64,000 bases of DNA from Cystobacter ferrugineus (GCF_001887355.1 NZ_MPIN01000011.1:249170-313169); one strand, 5' to 3'; shown: positions 11,277-19,952, counted from the first letter of the stretch. Program-made: numbers and translations. The notes: generated by a model not told the origin, from the letters alone.

Positions 11277-11726
11277 ATGCAACTGCGGCTCAAATACCCC
11301 CCCACGCCCGAAGCAGCACCCCGGCACGCGGCCCTGTGTGTCTCCGCCGCCCTGTTCCTCAACGACATCGACCTGGACTACTCCGTCGACAGCGTGATGC
11401 GGCTGGACGGCCTGATCGAATACCTGCGTCAGGGGGGCCTGACGTCGGACCGGATGGCCGAGGTCGTCTTCGCCTTCGGCTGTTACATGGGAGAGGTCTT
11501 CGTGCGCCGCGCGGGCGGGGCGTGGTGCGCCACCGAGGGCTCGCCGATGGAAGGGGTCACCGGCTTCCCGCTCGTCATCCAGCTCGGTGGCCACAAGTAC
11601 TGCAATCCCATTGGCAAGGTGTTCAAGCGGTTGGACCAGGGGGCGCTCCATGCGCTGCCGGCCTTCTACCGGCTCTACACCCGGCGGGACGCGCCCGCCC
11701 TGGTGCCCCTGCTCGCCATGCACTGA
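11277..11726 (+). CDS. Conserved hypothetical protein (149 aa) with GEVxVRxxGGxW motif
   Basis: A 149-residue soluble protein with no signal peptide. AAGGAG at 11262-11267 sets the ATG at 11277; the frame is open further upstream, but without a ribosome site. The central segment FGCYMGEVFVRRAGGAW is followed by a predicted beta strand and then NPIGKVFKRLDQG. The same pattern (GAYLGEVLVRHLGGQW, then a basic amphipathic helix) occurs in the C-terminal half of the immunity-like protein at 59444-60790, so the two seem to share a domain. Function unknown. It converges on the ketopantoate-reductase-like gene only 9 bases away. Confidence 0.7.
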   Translation: MQLRLKYPPTPEAAPRHAALCVSAALFLNDIDLDYSVDSVMRLDGLIEYLRQGGLTSDRMAEVVFAFGCYMGEVFVRRAGGAWCATEGSPMEGVTGFPLVIQLGGHKYCNPIGKVFKRLDQGALHALPAFYRLYTRRDAPALVPLLAMH

Positions 11727-11735
11727 GCGGCCGCT

Positions 11736-12698
11736 TCAGCTCTGGAATTCCTGGAGGTAGCGCACCGGCAGCCCCGCGCTCCTGCCCAGCGCGATGTAGG
11801 TGCGCAGGATGGCCCGGCCCTGGTCGCCCACCTTGGTGAAGTGGACGCGCAGGTAGGTCTCCAGGTCGATGGGCACCACCCGGGAGGCCAGCGGCAGGAG
11901 CGCCTTGAACAGGGCGGGCCGGAGCAGCGGCGGCACGAAGGAGGCCCTGGCCCCCGTGTGCCTGGCGACGATGCGCACGGCCTCCCGCGCGGCGCGATGC
12001 ACCCGCTCCAGGGAGTCCGGCTGGAGGAAGCGCTCGAAGCGCCACCCCGCCGCCTCCAGCCCGGCCACCGTCACGGTCAGCACCGCGGTGGGGATGGCCG
12101 CCGCGCGGGTGGCGTCCCCGGTGGCGCTCGCCGGATAGCCCCCGGCCCGGAGCGTGCGCAGCACGGCCCCGAGCCGCTCCGGCGGGCCGCTGAACAGTCC
12201 CCGCGCCAGGGGAGGGAACCAGAAGGCCGTGCCGGAGGGGGGGAAGGTGTCTTCCGGCCGCAGGGGGGCGTGGAAGCTGAGGAAGGGAATCATCCCGGAG
12301 ACGAGCCGCTCGGGGGGGATGAACCGCAGGAGGAAGTCGCGGTCATCGAGCGCGGGCTGGAGCATCACCCAGGTGGCCTCCCCGGTGTGCCGGGCGAGCT
12401 GCTCCACCCAGTCTCCCGCGCGCAGGGCCGTGGAGGAGACGCACAGCCACACCTGATCGAAGCGCCGCCGCGCGGCCTCCGGCGCCGACACGAGGATGTC
12501 GAAGCCGGAGAGGAAGAGGGGCTCGGGCGCGCGCTGGCGCTTCTCCAGCGCGTACAGCGTGTAGCCCCGCCGGGCTTCCTCCGCGTACTTCTCCTTCACG
12601 AGGAAGGACAGCTCACAGCCCGCCGCCCGCAGGTACGTGCCGAACACCTGGCCCACGGCTCCGGCTCCCACGAGCAGGACTCGAGGTTTGTCGTTCAT
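11736..12698 (-). CDS. Ketopantoate reductase-like (ApbA/PanE family) oxidoreductase
   Basis: A 320-residue protein starting with a Rossmann nucleotide-binding motif, VLLVGAGAVGQVFG (residues 7-20), as in NADPH-dependent 2-dehydropantoate reductases. The N-terminal domain runs to about residue 180 and the C-terminal helical domain fits the family in length. The second half is divergent: the usual Lys/Asn/Glu catalytic set is not obvious. I therefore do not assign panE; it may act on another 2-oxo acid or only bind NADP(H). GGAGG five bases upstream supports the ATG at 12698. It is on the same strand as the following small gene at 12740, 41 bases away. Confidence 0.68.
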   Translation of the reverse strand: MNDKPRVLLVGAGAVGQVFGTYLRAAGCELSFLVKEKYAEEARRGYTLYALEKRQRAPEPLFLSGFDILVSAPEAARRRFDQVWLCVSSTALRAGDWVEQLARHTGEATWVMLQPALDDRDFLLRFIPPERLVSGMIPFLSFHAPLRPEDTFPPSGTAFWFPPLARGLFSGPPERLGAVLRTLRAGGYPASATGDATRAAAIPTAVLTVTVAGLEAAGWRFERFLQPDSLERVHRAAREAVRIVARHTGARASFVPPLLRPALFKALLPLASRVVPIDLETYLRVHFTKVGDQGRAILRTYIALGRSAGLPVRYLQEFQS

Positions 12699-12739
12699 GG
12701 GCCCCTCCTACCGCGCCTCTCCCGGGGGCGCACCTCTTC

Positions 12740-13213
12740 TCAGCCCAGGCTCCTGCCGTGCTCCAGGCCGAAGTGGGCGAGGAGCGAGGGGCTCCCGATG
12801 TCGAGTCCGGACTGCCGCAACTGGGCCACGATCCAGGGCAGTGCCTCGGACACCCGGGGGAAGATGGCATTGGGCATGGTGAGGGGGCGCACGTGTTGGA
12901 TGACGCTCAACAGCAGCCGCAGCGGCACGGAGTCGGTGACGAAGGCGATGCCCACCACCCACTGGCGCATCCGCGCGTCCTCCTGCTTCATCCACTCCGC
13001 CTGGAGGCGGCGCTGCTCTCCCGAGCTCATGCTGCTCGACTGGCTCATGTCATGGAGAATCAGGTGCCGCTCGCGGCGATCGAGGTACCGGCTCCTCGCG
13101 GCGAGCAGCTCCGCGTATTGCGAAGCCGTCGTGACGCCCCTGTACCGGATGGTGAGCAGGGGCCAGAGCGACTCATCGATTTCGATGGGACGGGGCTCGG
13201 GCAAGGGGGACAT
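12740..13213 (-). CDS. Hypothetical protein, possibly STAS/SpoIIAA-like fold
   Basis: A 157-residue soluble protein with no signal or membrane segment. The pattern IEIDESLWPLLTIRYRG, a following helix with YLDRRERHLILHDMS and a later QWVVGIAFVTDS strand resembles the alternating beta/alpha layout of STAS-like proteins that myxobacteria have in many copies. That is a fold impression only; no catalytic motif is visible. GAGGAGG lies immediately before the ATG. The 120-base gap to the transporter genes upstream has no recognised element. Confidence 0.55.
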   Translation of the reverse strand: MSPLPEPRPIEIDESLWPLLTIRYRGVTTASQYAELLAARSRYLDRRERHLILHDMSQSSSMSSGEQRRLQAEWMKQEDARMRQWVVGIAFVTDSVPLRLLLSVIQHVRPLTMPNAIFPRVSEALPWIVAQLRQSGLDIGSPSLLAHFGLEHGRSLG

Positions 13214-13333
13214 CCTCCTCTTCCCGGGTCATTCCGGGAGGAAGGGCAGGCACTCTTACGCAAGCATAGGTGAAATGTTCACCAATCGACCAGCCAGACG
13301 GACGGGCCGTCCCAGCTCCTCTCACCCAGTGAC

Positions 13334-14341
13334 TCAGGGAGCCTGGCCCTCGCGCAGCACCTCCTCCAGCAGCGAGGTGTCCACCAGGTCCGAGAGGTCC
13401 GAGCTGGGGACGAACTGCAGTTGCCGGGCGTGCTCGGCGGCTTGTTGGAGCTGATCCGGCATGGCGTCCATCGCGGGCTCGAGCCGGGAGAAGGCGTCGC
13501 GCAGGATGGGCTCGGCCAGCGGCTTGCCGGTCACCTCGCCGAAGGCCGCGTTGACGCGAGGGATGAAGGTCTCGGGCTCTCGTTGCCACTGCCGGGTGAG
13601 CTCCACGTGGACGCGCAGCAGTTTCTTGAGGGGCTCGCGCCGCTCCTGCAGCGCCCGGCGCGTCGTCACGAGCACGGTGGTATGGAAGCGCCGCTGGGGC
13701 CACACCTGGCGCTCGTCCAGCAGGATGTGGCCTCCACCCTCGGCGACCATGCGCGCGCCCCACGGCTCGGGCACCCAGGCGCCCTCGAGCTTGCCGTGGA
13801 TGAACAGGCCGAGGATGTCCGGATTGGACAGCGGGGTGACGGTGACGTCCCGGTTGACCTTCAGTCCTTGCTGGCCCAACCAGTGGCGCAGCGCGATGTC
13901 CTGGGTGTTGCCGAGCTGGGGGCTCGCGAGCGTCTTGCCCTTGAGCTGCGCGGGGGTGCGCGCCGTCTTCGTCACCAGCACCGCGCCGGAGTCCACCGCC
14001 ACGGCGATGATGCGCAGCTCCCGTCCGCCCTTGAGGAAGGTGTTGATGGCGGGCCCGGTGCCCACGTACGAGGCGTCGAGCGAGCCGGCGGTGAGCGCCT
14101 CCATGGCGGCGGGGCCCGCGTTGAACATCTTCATCTCCACACCCGGCACGGCCTGCTGGAAGGCCCCCGCGTCATTGCCCACCAGGGCCTGGGCATGGGT
14201 GATGTTGGGGAAGAAGCCCACCCGGAGCGGATGCGCCGCGTCCTGCTTCGCCGCCGCCTCCACCGCTGGCTGCTCCTTCTTGCAACCGGCCGCCGCCACA
14301 CACAGGACCGAGAGACCCACCGCTAGAAGTCCACCGCGCAT
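13334..14341 (-). CDS. NitT/TauT-type ABC transporter substrate-binding lipoprotein
   Basis: A 335-residue binding protein starting at ATG 14341, where a signal with lipobox VAAAGC begins; the frame is open a further 16 codons upstream without a signal. The mature protein starts LRVGFFPNITHAQALVG and contains MKMFNAGPAAMEAL and YVGTGPAINTF. These are typical of the SsuA/TauA/NrtA family that binds aliphatic sulfonates, taurine or nitrate (family knowledge). It is the third gene of an operon after the dioxygenase-ATPase fusion and the permease, 57 bases downstream of the permease. Substrate is not determined by sequence; the fused cysteine dioxygenase domain argues for an organosulfur compound. 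Confidence 0.85.
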   Translation of the reverse strand: MRGGLLAVGLSVLCVAAAGCKKEQPAVEAAAKQDAAHPLRVGFFPNITHAQALVGNDAGAFQQAVPGVEMKMFNAGPAAMEALTAGSLDASYVGTGPAINTFLKGGRELRIIAVAVDSGAVLVTKTARTPAQLKGKTLASPQLGNTQDIALRHWLGQQGLKVNRDVTVTPLSNPDILGLFIHGKLEGAWVPEPWGARMVAEGGGHILLDERQVWPQRRFHTTVLVTTRRALQERREPLKKLLRVHVELTRQWQREPETFIPRVNAAFGEVTGKPLAEPILRDAFSRLEPAMDAMPDQLQQAAEHARQLQFVPSSDLSDLVDTSLLEEVLREGQAP

Positions 14342-14398
14342 ATGCCTCCGAGCGTGGAGCGGGCCCAAGGCCCCTCCACGGAGAACCACCGCGAGCGC

Positions 14399-15163
14399 TC
14401 AACCCGAGACCAGCCCCCAGCGGCGCCGGACGCGCGTCTCCACCGTCTGGAAGAGGACCCGGTCGATGAGGGTGCCCACCGCGATGATGCACACCATCAC
14501 CGCCATCACCTGGGCCGTTTCCATCAGCTCGCGTCCCATGGTGAGCAATTGGCCGAGCCCTCCGGAGACGTACAACAGCTCGCCGGCCATGAGCGCCCTC
14601 CAGGCGAAGCTCCAGCCCAGCTTGAGCCCGGTGACGATGCCCGGCAGGGCCGCGGGCAGCAGCACGCCGCCGTAGAAGCGCGCGCCGCGGATGCCATACG
14701 TGGAGGCCACGCGCAGCAGCAGCGGGTCCACGCTCATCACCCCGTCCTCCACCGCGATGGAGATGGCCAGCACCGAGCCCATCACCACCACGAAGATGAT
14801 GGAGGTCTCCGTCAGGCCGAACCACAGGAGCGCCAGCGGCAGCCAGCAGATGGAGGGCAGGGCCTGCAGGCCCATCACCAGCGGACGCAGGGTGCGCCGC
14901 ACGAGCGCGATGCGTCCCATGGCGAGTCCCAGGGGAACCCCGATGAGCACGGAGATGCCATAGCCCTGCGCGAGCCGGCCCAGGGAGCGCACGAGCGCGT
15001 CCCACAGCCGTCCATCCCGCGCCATCGCCCAGAGGCTGTCAGCGACCGCCCTCGGGCCCGGGAACAGGTGGTGGGGCCAGGGTCCGAAGTGGGCCGCCAG
15101 CGCCCACGCTCCCAACAATCCCACGAGGACCATCAGCTTTTGTCCCAGGTGCCACGCCTTCAT
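14399..15163 (-). CDS. NitT/TauT-type ABC transporter permease
   Basis: A 254-residue inner-membrane permease with about six transmembrane segments and the BPD_transp_1 'EAA' loop near ASTYGIRGARFYGGVLLPAA, which contacts the ATPase. It resembles SsuC/TauC. The ATG at 15163 has GGGGAG six bases upstream and gives the first membrane helix right after MKAWHLGQK. The frame extends 12 codons further upstream. The gene begins inside the 3' part of the upstream ATPase gene (overlap 15039-15163), which is unusually long for this kind of operon. Translational coupling with the ATPase is likely. Confidence 0.88.
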   Translation of the reverse strand: MKAWHLGQKLMVLVGLLGAWALAAHFGPWPHHLFPGPRAVADSLWAMARDGRLWDALVRSLGRLAQGYGISVLIGVPLGLAMGRIALVRRTLRPLVMGLQALPSICWLPLALLWFGLTETSIIFVVVMGSVLAISIAVEDGVMSVDPLLLRVASTYGIRGARFYGGVLLPAALPGIVTGLKLGWSFAWRALMAGELLYVSGGLGQLLTMGRELMETAQVMAVMVCIIAVGTLIDRVLFQTVETRVRRRWGLVSG

Positions 15164-16700
15164 GGTGCACTCCCCGTTCTCCCGGAGCGCCCGGGGCATT
15201 CATGGATTCGCTTGCCTTGAGCATCACGCGGATGCGCCTCGCCAACTCCACCAGGGCGGGATCGTCGGGGCCCCGGGGCATGGGCAGCCGCACCTCCAGG
15301 TCCTGGAGGATGCGTCCCGGCCGGGGCGCCATCACCACCACCCGGTTGGCCAGCATCAGCGCCTCGGTGACGTCGTGGGTGACGAAGACGATCGTCTTGT
15401 GGGTCTCCATCCACACGCGCTGCAGCAGCTCGTGCATGTGCTGGCGCGTCTGCGCGTCCAACGAGCCGAAGGGCTCGTCCATCAGCATCACCTGCGAGTT
15501 GACCGCCAGCGCCCGGGCGAGCGCCGTGCGCATCCTCATTCCGCCCGACAGCTCATGGGGCAGGGTGTTCTCGAAGCCCTCGAGCTGGACGTAGCGGATG
15601 AAGCGGTGGGCACGCTCGGTGCGCTCGGCCTTGGACAGGCCCCGGGCGGCGAGCACGAACTCCAGGTTCTGCCGCACCGTGAGCCACGGAAAGAGCGCCG
15701 CCTCCTGGAACATCAGCAGGCGGTCCGGTCCGGGGCCCTGGATTTCCTTGCCGTCCAGGCGCACGTGGCCGCCGGTGGGGCGGATGTGGCCCGCCAGCGC
15801 GTACAGCAGGGTGGACTTGCCGCAGCCCGAGGGGCCCAGCAGACACACGAACTCGCCCGAGCGGATGTTGAGATTGACGTCCTGGAGCGCCACCACCTTG
15901 TTGGCGTAGCGGTGCTGCATGCCCTTGACGGCGATCTTCGCCGCGTCCTCGCCCACGCGGGCGGGGACCAGCGTTTCCTTCACGGTCTCCTTCACCTGGC
16001 GCATGCCCCGGAACAGGGTGCGCCACAGGCGGGAGAAGGGTCCCTGGGTAGGCGTGCGCGAGGGCGCGGGGTCGGCGAGGCTCATGGCTCGGTCGTAGCG
16101 CAACTGGCGCAGTTCACAGCGGGAGTGGAGGGGGTCATAGACGAGACACTCATCGATGGGACGGCAGTAGACGTGCAGCGAGATGGCCTGGCCGCTGCGC
16201 GCGCCCGGGCGCACCGCGTGCAGATCCTGGAGGGAGTCACGGGAGTCCAGGGCTCCGGGCAGCAGGGTCCGGCGCGGACCCACGCGCTCGATGAGGGCGT
16301 AGCCCGGCGCCTTGCCTCCCGCCACGAGCCGGTAGTCCTCCACCTCCAGCTCGCCGGCCACCGTCATCAGGCAGCAGTCCTGGCCGTCATGCCCATGCAC
16401 GGGCGCACGTGAACCCTGGCCCCACCCAAGGACGAGCACCTCCATGTCCTCGTCCCGGAACACGAGCGTGCGGGTGTACCGGCCCGGTTGCAGCAGGGCA
16501 TAGGGCTCCACCAGCGCGCGGGGCAGGCGGCTCTCGCGCATCACCTGCTCGATGGTCCGCATGCCTCCCCGGGCGTGGGCCTGCCGAAGCCGGTGGATGT
16601 AGTGCGCGAGGGATGAAGGAGCGGTGGCGAGGGTGTTGTCGTGCCGTTCGGTCGAGAGTGTGTCCCGGGTCTGCCATGGACCGCTGAGGCTTTCGTACAT
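15039..16700 (-). CDS. Fusion of cysteine dioxygenase-like cupin and NitT/TauT ABC transporter ATPase
   Basis: A 553-residue protein in one uninterrupted frame. Residues about 30-200 are a cysteine/thiol dioxygenase-type cupin with iron ligands HGH (H102, H104) and H176 in ISLHVYC, and Cys109/Cys110 near the usual crosslink cysteine. Residues about 252-500 are an SsuB/TauB-type ATPase: Walker A GPSGCGKST 289-297, Q332, signature LSGGM 384-388, Walker B VMLMDEP 404-410, H442. A linker (about 205-250) joins them. After residue 500 comes a low-complexity tail read in the region shared with the permease gene. AGGAG before ATG 16700 supports the start; the open frame continues 96 codons upstream without one. 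Thiol dioxygenases convert cysteine or 3-mercaptopropionate to sulfinates; the ATPase would drive organosulfur uptake (inference). Confidence 0.88.
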   Translation of the reverse strand: MYESLSGPWQTRDTLSTERHDNTLATAPSSLAHYIHRLRQAHARGGMRTIEQVMRESRLPRALVEPYALLQPGRYTRTLVFRDEDMEVLVLGWGQGSRAPVHGHDGQDCCLMTVAGELEVEDYRLVAGGKAPGYALIERVGPRRTLLPGALDSRDSLQDLHAVRPGARSGQAISLHVYCRPIDECLVYDPLHSRCELRQLRYDRAMSLADPAPSRTPTQGPFSRLWRTLFRGMRQVKETVKETLVPARVGEDAAKIAVKGMQHRYANKVVALQDVNLNIRSGEFVCLLGPSGCGKSTLLYALAGHIRPTGGHVRLDGKEIQGPGPDRLLMFQEAALFPWLTVRQNLEFVLAARGLSKAERTERAHRFIRYVQLEGFENTLPHELSGGMRMRTALARALAVNSQVMLMDEPFGSLDAQTRQHMHELLQRVWMETHKTIVFVTHDVTEALMLANRVVVMAPRPGRILQDLEVRLPMPRGPDDPALVELARRIRVMLKASESMNAPGAPGERGVHHEGVAPGTKADGPRGIVGSVGAGGPLRTLAPPPVPGPEGGR

Positions 16701-16748
16701 GGCCACTCTCCTCTCGCCCTCGCACCTGGCCCCGGGGTCGGGGCGATA

Positions 16749-16783
16749 CGTCTCATTAAAGGTGTGTCTTCCACCTTCAGACG
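16749..16783 (-). promoter_or_regulatory. Two-tier stem-loop in the leader of the dioxygenase-ABC operon
   Basis: On the minus strand, nested arms pair: outer CGTCT/AGACG (plus 16779-16783 with 16749-16753) and inner AAGGTG/CACCTT (plus 16772-16777 with 16759-16764). The loop is 7 bases, with a 1-base and a 5-base internal bulge. It ends about 50 bases before the start codon at 16700. There is no T-tract, so it is not a terminator. It could be a cis-regulatory RNA or an operator; I do not recognise it as a named riboswitch. Confidence 0.35.
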
Positions 16784-17033
16784 CCAAGGCAGGGGGGGTC
16801 CAAAATGGGATTTCCCCTGGTTCTGGGGAGAGGCGATCGACCGTCCGAGTGGTCCCGTCTGTCCGGATTGTCCGGCCCCTGACTCTCGGAGGGCGCTGAG
16901 GAGGGACTCCTGGGAGCGCTCGCCCGTCAGGTCGGGGGGCCATGGGGTGGGAAGTGGGGGGCTCCACGCAACTCCTTCTCGTTTTCAAAGAGAATCAAGG
17001 AACGGATTTCTCAGTGATTCGCAGGAGCCCCCC

Positions 17034-17972
17034 GTGCCGAGCATCGATCGCAACCGCAGCCCCTCCTCCCCGATTGGAACCGGTGCCCGCCAGGGGCTCG
17101 AGAAGACGCCCTCGACACCGGCCCCCACCCCGCAGAACACGGTGCAGCCCCCGGTGGCCGGTGGTGCCAAGGGGCCGGACGCCTTCGTCGCGAAGACGGC
17201 GCAGCCCCTGTCCTTGTCGGGGACGGGCAAGCCCAAGGAGAAGGAGCTGGACGGCATGCTCGTGGGCGCCGGGGGCCAGGTCTTCCCGCCCGGCACGCCG
17301 CTGAGCCAGGTTCCCGGCGTCACGCCGCGCAACAACCCCAACCCGGACAAGACCGTCATCTACGTCAACGGCATCCTCACGCCGCTGGCCAACCAGTCCA
17401 GTGATCTGCAGGCCATCGCCGACAAGTCGGGCGCGAAGGCGATCGGCATCCACAACTCCACCAATGGCGTCATCTCGGACCTGGCGCAGTGCGTGAAGGA
17501 CAAGCTGGACAAGGGCAAGAACCCGGCCGTGGACACGCTGGCGGACACCGTCTACTCGGAGCTCAAGGCGGGCCGGCAGGTGCACCTCATGGGCTACAGC
17601 CAGGGGGGCCTCATCACCGCGCGGGCCCTGTTCGACGTGCAGAACCGGCTGCGCATCGAAGATGGGATGAGCAAGGCCGACGTCGAGAAGACGATGGGCC
17701 GCGTGAACGTGGAGACCTTCGGAGCGGCCTCGACGAAGTACCCGGACGGGCCCAAGTACGTGCACTACGTCAACAACCGCGACGCCGTGCCCACGCTCAC
17801 GGGGCTCGGGGGGAGCTTCGATCCGCTGAGCTTCCTCAAGGACGCGGGCAAGGGCGCGGTGGTGCACCGCTTCGGCGATGGAGGCCTCAACCTCGTGAAG
17901 AACCACAGCATCCAGGAGACGTACCTCAAGCACCGCGTGCCCTTCGAGCAGGCACGCGCCAATCAGTTCTGA
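17034..17972 (+). CDS. Alpha/beta hydrolase (lipase-like) with proline-rich N-terminus
   Basis: A 312-residue protein. The nucleophile elbow GYSQGG places Ser189 as the catalytic serine; later Asp and His residues in NNRDAVPTLTG and KNHSIQETYL could complete a triad. The strand TVIYVNGILTPL before the elbow fits an alpha/beta hydrolase. Residues 1-70 are disordered, Pro/Thr-rich, with no signal peptide, a layout seen in secreted effectors exported by non-Sec routes (inference). The GTG at 17034 has AGGAG six bases upstream; the longer frame from 16641 crosses the neighbouring gene's leader and is unlikely. It faces the ankyrin-repeat gene, stop codons 13 bases apart. Confidence 0.72.
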   Translation: MPSIDRNRSPSSPIGTGARQGLEKTPSTPAPTPQNTVQPPVAGGAKGPDAFVAKTAQPLSLSGTGKPKEKELDGMLVGAGGQVFPPGTPLSQVPGVTPRNNPNPDKTVIYVNGILTPLANQSSDLQAIADKSGAKAIGIHNSTNGVISDLAQCVKDKLDKGKNPAVDTLADTVYSELKAGRQVHLMGYSQGGLITARALFDVQNRLRIEDGMSKADVEKTMGRVNVETFGAASTKYPDGPKYVHYVNNRDAVPTLTGLGGSFDPLSFLKDAGKGAVVHRFGDGGLNLVKNHSIQETYLKHRVPFEQARANQF

Positions 17973-17985
17973 GGCCGTCAGCCGC

Positions 17986-18459
17986 TCAGGATTTCTTGTG
18001 GTTCTTCTGCGCGCGCTCGAGCCGCTCGAGCCGCTGCGTGGGGACGTCGTCGCCGAGCTTCTGGGAGACATAGGCGGTCGCCGAGGCGAGCTTGCGCATC
18101 ATCCCGCTGGGAGGAGGCGGCGCTTGTCTCGGCATCGAGAAGAAGTCGGTGCCCACCTGGAGCAGCGTGCGCGCCATGTCCTGCTCGTCCGGCGAGGCGT
18201 GGGGATAGAAGAGCGCGGCGAGCTGGCGGTGGCCGTGGGCGGCGGCCTTGGTGAGGGCGGATTCTCCCAGGCGGTCCGTGAGGGTGGGATCCGCGCCCGC
18301 GGCGAGCAGCACCCGCGCGAGCTGCTCCTCGCCCCGCTCGGCGGCGATCATGAGGGGAGTGCGGCCCTCGGAGTCGAAGGGGTTGGGATCGGCGCCCCCG
18401 GCGAGCAGGGCCTCCACACGCGACAGATCTCCCACCACCACGGCATCGAAGAGGGACAT
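17986..18459 (-). CDS. Ankyrin-repeat protein
   Basis: A 157-residue soluble protein with about three ankyrin repeats in residues 1-100. Hallmarks are GGADPNPFDSEGRTPLMIAA and the next repeat AGADPTLTDRLGESALTKAA, followed by a basic tail (LERLERAQKNHKKS). Ankyrin repeats mediate protein binding. GGAGG six bases upstream fixes the ATG at 18459; the frame extending to 19275 is a shadow of the next gene. It is the third gene of a probable operon with the genes at 18519 and 19953 and faces the hydrolase gene at 17034. Small ankyrin proteins can act as immunity partners of lipase effectors, but nothing here proves that. Confidence 0.8.
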   Translation of the reverse strand: MSLFDAVVVGDLSRVEALLAGGADPNPFDSEGRTPLMIAAERGEEQLARVLLAAGADPTLTDRLGESALTKAAAHGHRQLAALFYPHASPDEQDMARTLLQVGTDFFSMPRQAPPPPSGMMRKLASATAYVSQKLGDDVPTQRLERLERAQKNHKKS

Positions 18460-18518
18460 GGACGACCTCCAGGACGCGGAGCATGGCGTGTTCCCTCGCG
18501 CCGCGCCACCGGAGGGCT

Positions 18519-19925
18519 TCAGCGCCCGGGGTTGCGTGTGGAGGGCTGCGCCGGGGCGGGTAGGGGAGCGCTCGCCTGGAGGTCGGCGAAGCGCCCCTCG
18601 CGCTCCAGGCGGAGGAGATCCTCGTCGGTGACGAACTCCTGTTGGAGCAACTCGCGCGCGCGTTTGACCTTGGCGAGCAGCACGGGGTTGGAGATCGGCG
18701 TGCTGTTGTCGCGGGTGGGGCGGGGCGGAGGCCGCATGAGGGAGAAGGTGCCGCGGGCGGGATGACCGTCGGCGCTCACGCCCTCCAGGGCGTAGGTGAT
18801 GGAGAAGACGTCGGGCTCGGCCTGGGTGTCGAAGGTGAGCTTCACCTCGGTACCCGGGCCCTCGGGGATCTCCGACACGGACAGGGTCGCGGGCTCCACC
18901 TGCTCCGGCGGGGGCGGACCATTCTTGTCGCTGTTGAAGGCGCGGATGGCGGTGACGCGGGTGAGGCGCACCGTTCCGCGGAAGTGGTGGGAGAGGCGGA
19001 AGGTCTGCCGCACCACGCCGTCCGCGTCGAGCACGGGAAAGCGCGGCGTGCCGGTGGCCAACAGGGTGACGATGCCCTTCTTGTCGAAGTTCTCGAAGGA
19101 GGTGTTGAGCACCTGGAGCGAGGAGCGGCCCGTTTCCTTGCGGCCCGAGGCATCGAAGACATCCACGCGCACGAGGTGTTGGGTGTACTGGCCGCCGAGG
19201 CCCGAGCCCGGGGGGAGGGTATGCGAGACGAGGGGCCCCGAGGTGGTCTCGGTGGCGGAGTCGTCGAAGGTCCACACGTAGCGCGTGGGGACGAAGGGCT
19301 TGGGGGCGGGCTGTCCGGGGGCCACGGGCTTGTCCACCACGCGGGCGAAGAACTCGAAGTCGGCCTCGGAGTTGGGCAGGCGCCGCGACATGACGTGCAC
19401 GAGCCGCTCGGGCTCGCAGTCCTTCACCCGGTAGGCGGGGACGGGCACGGTGACGGACACGTTGTCCTTGGTGAAGACGGTGACGCGGGGCAGCTCATGG
19501 GCGCCGGTGTCGTCGCGCCACACGCGCACGGGGATGCGCTGGCCCGTGCCGGTGCCCACGGTGTAGTGCAGGTAGGCGTCGTTGCCGTCCGGGGTGTGGG
19601 CGCGCACGGAGATGAGGTTCTCCTCGCCCGAGCACACCTCCTCCTTCTCCACGCGCACCTCGTCGACGATGGGGGGCGCGGGAGTGGGGGCCTGGGGGGC
19701 CGGGGCCACGGCCAGGGGGGCCGCCGGGGCCGCGGCGGTGGCCGGAGTGGCCGTGTCGCCGGGAGATGGCGCGGCGCGGGTGCGTGCCTGGGTCACGGCG
19801 GGCGGTGCGTCTGGCCGCGCGCGGGACAACCACCAGCCCACGGCGGCTCCGAGGGCGAGGAGCGCGAGCAACACCCATGTCGGGCGCCCGGGACGCCGGG
19901 AAGGGTTCTCGGGGGTCGAGGTCAT
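18519..19925 (-). CDS. Membrane-anchored hypothetical protein with periplasmic beta domains
   Basis: A 468-residue protein with one N-terminal transmembrane segment (WVLLALLALGAAVGWWL, about residues 16-32) and a long Ala/Pro linker (to about 85). A periplasmic part rich in predicted beta strands follows, including a PKD-like YVWTFDDSATETTSG segment. It is typical of myxobacterial envelope proteins of unknown function; no catalytic motif was seen. It sits 27 bases downstream of the secreted protein at 19953-20975 and 59 bases upstream of the ankyrin gene, on the same strand, suggesting one operon. Confidence 0.65.
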   Translation of the reverse strand: MTSTPENPSRRPGRPTWVLLALLALGAAVGWWLSRARPDAPPAVTQARTRAAPSPGDTATPATAAAPAAPLAVAPAPQAPTPAPPIVDEVRVEKEEVCSGEENLISVRAHTPDGNDAYLHYTVGTGTGQRIPVRVWRDDTGAHELPRVTVFTKDNVSVTVPVPAYRVKDCEPERLVHVMSRRLPNSEADFEFFARVVDKPVAPGQPAPKPFVPTRYVWTFDDSATETTSGPLVSHTLPPGSGLGGQYTQHLVRVDVFDASGRKETGRSSLQVLNTSFENFDKKGIVTLLATGTPRFPVLDADGVVRQTFRLSHHFRGTVRLTRVTAIRAFNSDKNGPPPPEQVEPATLSVSEIPEGPGTEVKLTFDTQAEPDVFSITYALEGVSADGHPARGTFSLMRPPPRPTRDNSTPISNPVLLAKVKRARELLQQEFVTDEDLLRLEREGRFADLQASAPLPAPAQPSTRNPGR

Positions 19926-19952
19926 CGTGGGGAGGGGGTCCTGTGGGGGGAG

